Source of the DNA: Siphonodentalium dalli
Lineage: Eukaryota; Mollusca; Scaphopoda; Gadilida; Siphonodentaliidae
Direction: 5' to 3'
Assembly: GCA_032622095.1 (NCBI GenBank)
Contig: CP136068.1
Span: 135,353,989-135,417,988, forward strand
Length of the DNA: 64,000 nucleotides
The notes below the pieces were generated by a model. It did no database searches. It saw nothing but the letters and a program-made list of their open reading frames with translations, and was not told the origin of the DNA. Position numbers and translations under genes: made by a program. The number at the start of each line of letters is the position of its first letter. Position 1 is the stretch's first letter. Shown piece by piece: positions 1 to 8,108 of this stretch.

Positions 1-110
1 AAGTGGAGAATATGCTTATGAATTAACCCTTTCTACTCTAAATGGATTCTCCCACTCAGTTATAAAAGTATACACTGGAATGGTCAATTATTCATTTGGA
101 GGGATGTTAA

Positions 111-532
111 AGGTACTCAATCCAATCAGACGGTCCCCATACCATCAAGATACAACAACAACATATTTCTTCAAAATAGGCTTTAGTTATTAGAATCGAT
201 TTACTGCAACAAAATAATGCTAACCACTGTCGACTATGGTATTAAATTTCCCAAAACTTGTTATTTCTCAACATTTTGTTCAACAAAATATGGCCGTATT
301 ACCACTTGATTTTAGAGTTATCCAACTTCATCCGCGATTTTGTCCAAGACCCTCCATTTGACCATGTGTTTCTGAGTCACATATTATTACACATCTCGAG
401 AAATAACTTCAAAAATCGATATCTGTTCACTCTGAGCTTGCATGGGTGGGTTCCTCGACTCGAATCAAATATTTGTTACCCCCGAAGCCAAAGAAATAGT
501 AATTTAGGAGTGTCTAATCGGATTGAGTACCA
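111..532. mobile_element. Family A MITE, copy 1
   Basis: Begins TTAA|AGGTACTCAATCC and ends GGATTGAGTACCA|TTAA, so it carries inverted ends and a TTAA target duplication (107-110, 533-536), as piggyBac-type elements do. The inside holds subrepeats seen in all copies: 'ttgattttagagttatcca', 'ctctgagctt', 'ttcctcgactcgaatcaaat', and 'cccgaagccaaagaaatagt'. No transposase. Confidence 0.8.
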
Positions 533-606
533 TTAAGGATATATTAGCAGATGACAGCCGGACAAAATGATAATACAAAAGCAGAAGAATTCATTATTAA
601 TCTATG

Positions 607-677
607 GGAAATGTTTAGATAATAAGTTCAACAAATGACCTATGGTCATTTGTTGAACTTATTATCTGAACATTTCC
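607..677. repeat. 71-bp near-perfect palindrome
   Basis: Two 34-bp arms around the loop TAT centred at 642 (GGAAATGTTT.. / ..GAACATTTCC) with one mismatch. It lies in the intron downstream of exon 4 of the transporter gene. No family relation to the other palindromes was seen. Confidence 0.85.
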
Positions 678-758
678 TAAGGGATAACTGCTTGTCAATG
701 ATGCTTTAGTATAACAACTAAAGGATACAGAAATAGAGTGACGACCCATTATACACAC

Positions 759-900
759 CTGAGACCTGCGTGCAGAGAATATGAAGCAGACGAGTAAGAA
801 GAACAGGATGCCACATATGGAGATGAGGTTTCTCGGCTTTCGATATCCGGAATATACCACGATGGATGTGATCAACAAAATTGCAAAGGCGACCTGAATT
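759..900 (-). CDS. SLC28: SLC28-like exon 4 (third and fourth membrane segments)
   Basis: Minus strand, acceptor ACCTCTTTGCAG|A, donor TCTCAG|GTGTGT. It is 142 nt long: one base completing Gly, then 47 codons from IQVAFAILLITSIVVY through SGYRKPRN to FIFSARRSQ, ending in phase 0. The next family exon (a Trp-Arg-rich loop and following helix) is not found in 1-757, so it should lie left of the window. Confidence 0.78.
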
Positions 901-3900
901 CTGCAAAGAGGTATTTAATTTTAATGTTGTATCTCCTTAGCCAATCAAGATGTTTTCAGAGTTTGAACTATTTGGATACAGAAGTAAGTCAATTTAATGC
1001 CGCAAGCCCACAATTAACAAATATCCTGGACATATTAAGTACATTAAGTGTACTACAATAATAATTACATCATATTAATACTAGCTGAAACAGGCTCCCT
1101 TTGGGAGCCTTTATTCAGCATCAGTGAGGCCTGCGGCTGCGGCCCCTTTGTGCGTTAGGTGATGTGATAACATGATAACATGATAACCAGATCCTACTCT
1201 TTTATATATATTGATAATATTATTATGCTACTTCAATAAATCATCGGGCAAATAGGTTCATATTGGACCTAAATATTGACGTTGGTTCATATTTGACTTA
1301 TTTGGTTCTGATATAAGCATATAGTGGACTTATATCCGTTATTCTGTTGGATGGCGCGGGCCACAGTGAAAACACATTTATAAAGAGTTTACATCTGGTG
1401 CCGATATAGGCCCATAGTGAGCGATTTGTTTTTTTTATTTTATTTATTTACTTGTTGCCATTCATCGATGAATGGCAACAAGCCATATTTCCGACTAAAT
1501 GCTGAAAAATTACCCATAATTTTGCTGGAGTCGATGATTATTTAGGGCATTACTGTATGCAATTTTAATTTCTTACCCATTAATGAACTTCCGGTTGTTA
1601 TCTATAGTTCTCTGCAAAGGTTTGGAAATATTTTTCTTAATTTCTTGCTCAAACCTCGTTCTGATGTATCCCACAACAACGATGAAGAGACCGATGGCAG
1701 TGAGGACGAGTAGTGGCATGATATCATGGCAGTTCTTGTCGACTCGGAGGTAGATGGCAGCAATCACATACCCAAGATATGCTAGGCTGAACAGGATGAT
1801 AAACAACTGAAAAATTCATGATAAATATTATTCACTTGAATTGGCTGGCATATTGGATAGTGGCAGTTCCTCTGTCATTTGCAGAATGATGTCCCCAGGG
1901 CCGGGGTGAATTTATTGATGCTACTCTGTACAGCCGGCTTGCATCACTAAATTCATCCTCTGGGGACCTCATTCTTCTGGGAAGTATCTATAGTCTCAAA
2001 TTAACATCGTTTTAGTTACTTTTCCCCTTCTGTTCAATTTATATATCCCCTAATTTTCAGAAGATAAAATGCATAATCGAGGTGACTAATAGGTGAACAT
2101 CACCACTTCAACTGGGGAACTTCAATCCGATCTTAGGTCTCTCATAGCAGTTGAGGCCTCAGCAGAATGAGGTCCTTGAGGGTGAATTTGGTGATGCTAG
2201 CCCACTGTGCAGGATAGTGTCACTAAATTCACCTTCTGTGGACCTCATTCTGCAAATGGCAGACACACAATTTAAAGGCCTGGGCAGTTCCTGTTCACTA
2301 TGAGGTAAATTGCAGCTGTCACAAACCCACAAATTGCCACAATATGCTGAACAAGATGATAAGGCCAAACAAAAGATATCCTGTGTTTCTGGTAACCCGC
2401 ACCCCTCTTCGAATGAGCCCTAACATTCCAGTTATATGGGGCTGGATCAACACAGTGTAATTTGAGAAAATGTACATGTATAGACATACGGTAATGCCCA
2501 AAGTATATGACCCTTTAACCACAGCCGAATTATGGGAAATTTTTCAGGATTTAGTCGGAAATATGGCTTGTTTCCATTCACCGGAAAAAATCTCACCGAG
2601 AGCTTTCTGATGAATGGCAACAAGCCATATTTCCGACTAAATCCTGAAAACTTTCCCTAAATTCTGCTGTGGTTTAGGGGTCGATTATTTAGGATATTAC
2701 TGCACATGTACAACATAAAGCAGATCACTATATTTAAGTAAATGATAACATTTTCTAATCCTCATGCCATACATTGAAATGGTCTGTTCTTCATCTCCAG
2801 GGATGTTTGATATGAGCAGACGATAGGCAGAATAAATACCCACGAGATTTCTCCCTGGATTCCCATTCATTCATATGCAGGGATGTTCATAAATAATTTA
2901 AACAGATGGCTAATCAAGTAGCTACTCATCAGCTAGTATCCAGTTAGCAAAGGGTTAAATAAAGAGCACCATCTTGAATATTAATATATAACCATCATTT
3001 AACCCTTTCAGTGCCAGGGGCCGATCTCATCGGCCCTAATTTACGGTCTGTAAAATCGGCCCTAAATAAATAAAAAAAATAATATTTTTTTTTTTTTTAG
3101 ATTTTAAAAAAATTATTAAAATTGTAAAAAATTGTAAAAAATAATAACAAATGATGAAAAATTGTTAGGCCAATGCATTCTCTTATATATGCGAGGCGAC
3201 CTATGGTCGACTCGCATATATGAGAGAATGCATTGGCACAGGGTATATGGGTCGATACAAATATCGGACCTGGCACTCAAAGGGTTATATAGTCAATTAC
3301 ATTACAACTAACAAGGGATAGCTATGTCGGAGGTTAATTCGAAACCAAGAGAAAATTAAATGAAAAAATACAATAAAATGAAAACACCACCCTACCCCTA
3401 TTTTTTTTAATTCCCATTGCCAAAAACACATGTATATTTTTGTTTGACCTACAGTAATGCCCGAAGTAATCGACTCCTTAACCACAGCAGAATTATGGGT
3501 AACTTTTCAGGATTAATCCTGAAAAGTTACCCATAATTCTGCTGTGGTTAAGGAGTCGATTACTTAGGGCATTACTGTAAACAGCTAAAGTATAAAAGAC
3601 AAAAAATTCCTAAAGATGGTCAGTCTGTTTCAGGCCATAAAAACAGTATAATCTGTGCCTCAACATGAATATGACTTGTAATATGCTAATTTGTACCAGG
3701 GAAAAAAATAAGAGTAAAAATTGAGAGCTATGAACCTGAAAGTGTTTGAAATTTGGCAAAATTAAAATTAAATCCACCTTGAAATTTCCAATTTCCAACT
3801 GCACTTACCCCCATTGAAACAGACCAAACTCCTATATTCGCTAACTACAATTTGGACCCCTCCCCTTGGGTTGGAACTTTCCAACTGATGACCATTTCAG

Positions 3901-5862
3901 ACCAGACCAAGTAGAAAAATATGGTACTGTTGATACAACAAATTTCCCTCTAATTACTTGTTGGAAAATCTAACAATGAGAACAATTTCAATCTATACAA
4001 TTTATAGTGTAAAATTCCAACGAATGTTTTGTCAGGCATGGAATTAACAACTGCTGAAAGTCTTGACCAAAACGTTGGGGGGAGGGGGGGTTTTGACACC
4101 CCAAACCCCTGTCACAACATCCCTGCTGACACTAATTTGGTGGTAATACCTACCTTATTTAGCACATTTTTGTTACAGGCTTCATTGAGTTGTATCAGCA
4201 GTGTCCATTTAGATAACAAACTCTCATCTGTTGACTCTGATCGGTTAGAATTGTCCTCTTCCATATCAAGCTTCTTGCAATCTAAAAAAGAATTGTTACC
4301 AGCTATTACGGCGCTGTAATTAGGACTATTAGTCTTTAATTAATTTTACCACTCATTTAGCCTAAAGATCTATTCAGCGCTTTTGAATTAGCTTCCCATC
4401 TCCATTTGGGGTAAAAAAAAAAGTTTGGCCGAATGAAATTTTTAATGGCCAATTAAAAAAAAAAATAGGCCACTGACAGCGCGAACACTGCCCTAATGTT
4501 AATTTTACACACCCCTTCCAAAATCAACCCCAAAATTTTTACATTGGTAGTACAAAACATGTGCATTAAAACTTTATGTTACTGATTTATTTAAAAAGTT
4601 TCCAACAAATTCCTTGGTATTTTTCCACAATCAAATTTTCAAAAATTGATAATACATAATGGATACATTCTGAGCATATAATCTCAGAATACTGCAACAA
4701 TATAACAACTAAAAAGCAAAAATTATCTGAGAAAGTTATCTCCAAATATCCATTTTTTATATAAAATTGGATAAATACCAACATCCCATCCGATCTATGG
4801 ACGGGACATTCTATGTATTTGTTTTTATATAAAATTGGATAAATACCAACATCCCATCCGATCTATGGACGGGACATTCTATGTAGCACTCTTATTGGCC
4901 GTATATTCATCGCTCATTTATTTTGGATTGTTTCTGTTTGTTACAAGATGCTTTTAATTACACTTCGGACATGCAAAACAAGTATGACAGTATGTATGGT
5001 CACATCAGTCAGGATACTTCTGTTGCTATACATCTGTTGATTATAGCAACACATTACAAATTAAAGATGCATAATCTGAATTAGCGCTCACAAGTTACTA
5101 TTTCCATGGTTGGGGGGGGGTAAAAATATTTGATTCGAGTCAAGGAACCCACCCATCAAAGCTCAGAATGATCAGATATCAATTTTTGAAATCTATTATT
5201 TTTCACCACCGATAATTTTTTTGTGGCCCAGTAAACAGTCGACAAGAAGATGGTCTGAGACCAAATTTCGGATCAAGATGGATAACTCTAAAATCAAGTG
5301 GCTTTTTTGTATTAGATATTTGACAAACCGGCAAAATTTTGTTATAGGCCTACAAATTATTGATAAATTACAGGTTTTGGGCAATTTTATAATATAGTTG
5401 ACTGTGGTTAGCATTATTTTTGGGCAAATACAGTTAATACACAATTCTGATAACTGATGCGACATTTAAAAAAAAACTATTTTGTTTTGGAATCTGATGA
5501 TATGGAGACCATCGAATCGGAGTGAGCCCCTTTAATGGTCACGTTAGTCAGGATACTTCTGTTGCTAATAGCAACTTCTGTTGCTAATAGCAACAAACAT
5601 TGCAATTTAAATAATCGACATAAAAATTCCCAGAATCGACATCCCTGTATTCATTATGGAAATATATAACCGTTACTTCCCGACAGTTTATCTTACCACT
5701 TTTCATGTAGAGTCCGATTTCCGAGTCGCCGATTCCTGTTTCTATGGTAACCGGTTCTGCGGCGTCGTACTTCTGACACTCCTGATATCCCGGTGGAGGC
5801 GTCGTGTTTGGTCGGCCATTATGTGTCATCCCAATCCCATGCTGAGGTGCAGCTTCGCTCAT
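759..5862 (-). CDS. SLC28: SLC28-type concentrative nucleoside transporter, 5' part of a spliced gene
   Basis: Four exons on the minus strand (5862-5697, 4281-4154, 1806-1577, 900-759) join in frame through GT-AG introns to 222 residues. The first ~98 residues are hydrophilic. Four hydrophobic segments follow: LFIILFSLAYLGYVIAAIYL, the stretch around PLLVLTAIGLFIVVVGY, the stretch around VAFAILLITSIVVY, and the stretch around ISICGILFFLLVCFIFS. Order, spacing and residues such as LAYxxY, the LPL-like PLL.LT segment, and P-x-x-LIS-x-CGI fit the N-terminal third of animal SLC28 (CNT) proteins, which take up nucleosides with sodium across the plasma membrane. The catalytic core lies off the left edge. 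The similarity is from memory of the family, not from a search. Introns carry MITE families B, C, D and I. Confidence 0.78.
760..1465. other. Intron 3 sequence beyond exon 4, no other gene
   Basis: From 901 to 1465 lies intron. It holds a short tandem run (GATAACAT at 1159-1183) and no recognised element. Confidence 0.45.
1466..1553. mobile_element. Family D MITE, copy 1 (half element)
   Basis: One arm only: GATGAATGGCAACAAGCCAT, TTTCCGACTAAATGCTGAAA, then the end TTAGGGCATTACTG|TA. The other arm is missing. Confidence 0.65.
1577..1806 (-). CDS. SLC28: SLC28-like exon 3 (first two membrane segments)
   Basis: Minus strand. The acceptor ATTTTTCAG lies at 1807-1815 and the donor AATGG|GTAAGA at 1577. 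It is 230 nt long and carries two membrane segments: LFIILFSLAYLGYVIAAIYL, then a second one after RVDKNCHD. A basic stretch (RTRFEQEIKKNISKPL) follows. This exon gives the clearest resemblance to SLC28. It leaves GG, completed to a Gly codon by the first base of exon 4. Confidence 0.8.
1860..2269. mobile_element. Family B MITE, copy 1 (intron of SLC28-like gene)
   Basis: Left end TA|GTGGCAGTTCCTCTGTCATT, right end GCAAATGGCAGACACAC|A. The inside has the family blocks: GCAGAATGAGGTCC, AGGGTGAATTTGGTGATGCT, AAGTATCTATAGTCTC, and GTGAACATCACC. TA flanks suggest a Tc1/mariner-type mover. Confidence 0.75.
2273..2395 (-). pseudogene. Decayed duplicate of SLC28-like exon 3
   Basis: The minus strand aligns over about 80 bp with the start of exon 3: both hold TTATCATC(C/T)TGTTCAGC, then GTGATTGCTGCCATCTACCTC against GTGACAGCTGCAATTTACCTC, then AACTGCC. 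The reading frame shifts in the middle (GLIILFSILWQFVG in one frame, FVTAAIYLIVNRNC in another) and stops at once. It is cut on its 3' side by MITE B (1860-2269). It looks like a partial tandem exon duplication that has decayed, not a usable alternative exon. Confidence 0.7.
2488..2700. mobile_element. Family D MITE, copy 2 (foldback)
   Basis: Ends CGGTAATGCCCAAAGTA and TTTAGGATATTACTG. Arms share CAGAATTATGGG.., TCAGGATTTAGTCGGAAATA and GGCTTGTTGCCATTCA, with a loop holding CACCGAGAGCTTTC. This is the long form of the family. Confidence 0.75.
3003..3284. mobile_element. Family C MITE, copy 1
   Basis: TTAA|CCCTTTCAGTGCCAGGGG ... CCTGGCACTCAAAGGG|TTAT, ends typical of piggyBac-type MITEs (CCC..GGG at TTAA). 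It has an inner hairpin GGGGCCGATCTCATCGGCCC and, at 3170-3237, the large palindrome CCAATGCATTCTCTTATATA.. that defines the family. Confidence 0.85.
3452..3577. mobile_element. Family D MITE, copy 3 (126-bp near-perfect palindrome)
   Basis: TA|CAGTAATGCCCGAAGTAATC ... GATTACTTAGGGCATTACTG|TA. The two arms meet at 3514/3515 with no loop and differ at one position only. It matches the outer parts of copy 2, with the loop and inner arms lost. Confidence 0.88.
3806..4130. mobile_element. Fragment of the hAT-like family (intron of SLC28-like gene)
   Basis: Matches the right third of 46416-47452: TTTCCAACTGATGACCATTT, then ACTTGTTGGAAAATCTAAC, GACCAAAACGTTGGG, a G-run, and a degenerate end near CACAACATCCCTGCTG. 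It lies right beside exon 2 (donor side). Confidence 0.65.
4154..4281 (-). CDS. SLC28: SLC28-like exon 2 (hydrophilic)
   Basis: Minus strand, between the acceptor TTCTTTTTTAG|ATTGC and the donor AATAAG|GTAGGT. It is 128 nt long. With the leftover G of exon 1 it gives exactly 43 codons without a stop (DCKKLDMEEDNSNRS ... NEACNKNVLNK) and ends in phase 0, which is the phase exon 3 needs. It encodes an acidic, serine-rich cytoplasmic stretch. Support comes from phase matching and splice consensus, not from sequence similarity. Confidence 0.7.
4754..4885. repeat. Tandem duplication, 68-bp unit
   Basis: Two identical units (TTTTTATATAAAATTGGATA ... GGACATTCTATGTA) at 4754 and 4822, in the first intron of the SLC28-like gene. 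Inside each, CCCATCCGATCTATGGACGGG is a near-palindrome. Confidence 0.9.
5065..5531. mobile_element. Family A MITE, copy 2 (inverted)
   Basis: TTAA-flanked (5061-5064, 5532-5535), reverse orientation to copy 1. The left end is the variant AGATGCATAATCTGAATTAGCG; the right end reads ATCGAATCGGAGTGAGCCCC. It is bracketed by a direct duplication of about 75 bp of flanking DNA (see findings). Confidence 0.75.
5697..5862 (-). CDS. SLC28: SLC28-like exon 1 (start codon, hydrophilic N-terminus)
   Basis: Starts at ATG (5862-5860) and reads MSEAAPQHGIGMTHNGRP, then a PPPGY motif and an acidic stretch ending at GLYMKS. The donor GTG|GTAAGATA puts the boundary at 5697, leaving phase 1. Reading on past the donor gives no family-like sequence. 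Just upstream on the minus strand, CCTTTCAG (about 5877-5884) could be an acceptor for a 5'UTR intron. Base composition is clearly richer in GC than the flanks, as expected for coding sequence. Confidence 0.75.
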
Positions 5863-5909
5863 CGCAAGTTATTCTGACTGAAAGGTTTTAAGGGTATGAA
5901 TACAGTACA

Positions 5910-6350
5910 CATGCACCACAGTTGTTGGGCATTATATATAAGTAGTAGCCCTATAGAGTAAGAATAATAGGAAAGTTGGGAAACAACATGTTAAAAAAAA
6001 AAATTAAAACCCACCCACCTCCCCTGCATGTTGCACTCGAAATTTCATTAAAACGAACAAGTTGTTTCGAGCCAAAATTTATCGTGATTTTGATGTTCAC
6101 CTGATAAAAGTAGTTTTTCTGGATATACCTCTCAAGAAATGTATGATGGTAAGTGTGATTATCGATATTCGATAGTTTTGCATACGTAGTTATTCATGTC
6201 TGAAGCGTATTAGTTTTGATGAGATTTCGAGTGCAACAGGGGAGGTGGGTGGGTTTAAAAAAATAAATTAACATGTTGTTTCCCAACTTTCCTATTATTC
6301 TTACTCTAGGGCTACTACTTATATATAATGGCCAACAACTGTGACATGCA
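5910..6350. mobile_element. Foldback element K
   Basis: Arms 5910-6054 and 6212-6350 are near-perfect inverted copies (CATGCACCACAGTTGTTGGG / CCAACAACTGTGACATGCA; AATAGGAAAGTTGGGAAACA; AGGTGGGTGGG). Loop of about 157 bp. It starts ~30 bp upstream of the possible 5' acceptor of the SLC28-like first exon. Confidence 0.8.
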
Positions 6351-6531
6351 CCCGTGAATTTTTTCCACATTACCTTTCTAAATATGTCACCGCGTTGGCA
6401 TATAAATCCCAAAATAAACAGATGCACTGACAGATTTAAAGGTGTAAAGTACACTGTTATTTCCATGTGGCACAAATCTTGCCTAACGTTATGGAGTCAC
6501 TATAATTATATCAAAGCGACTGCATCTTTAT

Positions 6532-6664
6532 TGAATACGCCTTGTCATTGAGTCGCGGCCATATATTGGATCCACCCAGCCCGTTCCATTTTTTAGTGCT
6601 ATATGTCAAAGTTCTGGATGGACCCACTATGGCCACGACTCATGCAGTGACAAGGCGTATTCTG
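6532..6664. repeat. Short inverted repeat
   Basis: Arms 6532-6577 (TGAATACGCCTTGTCATTGA) and 6616-6664 (AGTGACAAGGCGTATTCTG) around a 38-bp loop. May be a small foldback; no target duplication seen. Confidence 0.65.
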
Positions 6665-7352
6665 TATAATAAGACTTACAGGAACAAATTACACAAGATC
6701 ATTATCGTCGTCGATGGTGTCACTATAGAAATCGACGCCATCATTGTCACCAACCATGTCGACTCCGAGAACATCCCCACACAATAACAACAACAACAAC
6801 AACAACAGAAATGGTAGATATATACGTACACTCTTTGTTTTAGTCAGTTAAGAGTAGCAGCTAGGACAACGCTCTTTATTGTTAAATGTAGCAGAGAAAA
6901 CGAGGACCTGTGCATGCTGTCGTTATGGTGAGGCTTGTAATATATGTCTAGTCTTAAGGCCTACAGGGGGGGGGGGTGTATTTGTATCATGGGATTCCCT
7001 GTTATTTGTACCATATATAATATCGAACGCGTATGTAGCTGTTACAAATAGTTAGGGTTCACCCAGAGTCATATTGTACTCCCCGGAGTAAGACAAAATC
7101 ATGAATTTGTGATGTGTAATTTGCGCATCAACATTTTTGACACGGCGACGAACAGGAATATTACGAGTGATACTGCGACAAACCGAGTTGCATGCGGTGT
7201 CTCGTTCTCCACCCACAATATTGGTCAAAATGTTCAACAGACCAAAACTATGTTGAAATTGTTATGATATTTTAAGTTTTCACCAATATAGCTAGTGTAG
7301 AATTTATGACACGATAAAAAGTTTGACTGGAATGATATGACAACTATAGATA
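6660..7352. other. No gene seen; microsatellite
   Basis: Contains an (ACA)n run at 6783-6806 and a G-run at 6967-6976. Small open frames have no support. Right end meets the LINE tail. Confidence 0.5.
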
Positions 7353-8108
7353 GAGACTATATTATTATTATTATTATTATATCTTTATTTTCCTCCATTT
7401 AATGAAGAGTCATAAATAATGATACAAACAATAGTACATGTAATATGAACATACAATGATCCAAGGTAAACAAGAAAATAATATAGTAAACATAATTATA
7501 CAATACGTGAGTATGATGTAGACGAGTGCTCGCACTCGAATGATTATATACATATGAGATTGTAGTGAGATTATGATAATAGTGATGATTAGTGATAATG
7601 CAAGTGGCAATGTTGGTGGTGATAATGGTAAGGAAGATGACTATGGCGTTTAACAATGGTGATGATTATTATGCCGACGACGACGACGATGATGATGATG
7701 ATCATGCTGATGGTGATGGTGGCCGTGATGATGATGATGATCACATCGAAGACGATGATGATGATGATGATGGATGACGATGACAATGGTTATGATGATT
7801 ATGATGACGACGACGGCGATAATGATTAAGATGATGATGCAGATGGTGATGATGATAACATCGAAGACGATGACGAGGATGATGATGATGACGACGGCGA
7901 TGATGATGAAGATGGTAATGCTGTTGGATGTGATGATAATGATGGCAATGGGGATGAAGACTTACGGTTAAGTATAGTATAGCTGTCGATGCTAGCTTCA
8001 GCCCACTTCATATAATATAGTCAAGATGTATATAATTGTATACCGACACACCGTGTTACCTCATATTTAATCATAGTAATGTCTGACTGATTTGGATTGT
8101 TCAATTGA
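7353..8108 (-). repeat. LINE 3'UTR with GAT-rich low-complexity tract and (ATA)n tail
   Basis: 7590-7950 is a diverged GAT/GAC trinucleotide tract (on the + strand), which gives long false open frames rich in Asp or Met. At 7355-7381 lies (ATT)n on the + strand, preceded on the minus strand by GGAGGAAAATAAAG. Simple-repeat tails of this kind end many LINEs. Whether the GAT tract is part of the element or a later expansion cannot be told from one copy. Confidence 0.65.

Noticed and set aside
2159-2522. Three overlapping minus-strand frames as full exons
   Set aside because: The part resembling the transporter is frameshifted and the rest is MITE sequence, so it was called a pseudo-exon.
4029-4319. 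96-residue plus-strand frame
   Set aside because: It is the shadow of minus-strand exon 2 of the transporter gene plus a hAT-family fragment with a G-run.
7592-7971. Open frames rich in Asp or Met on both strands
   Set aside because: They come from a GAT/GAC trinucleotide tract and are open in several frames at once.
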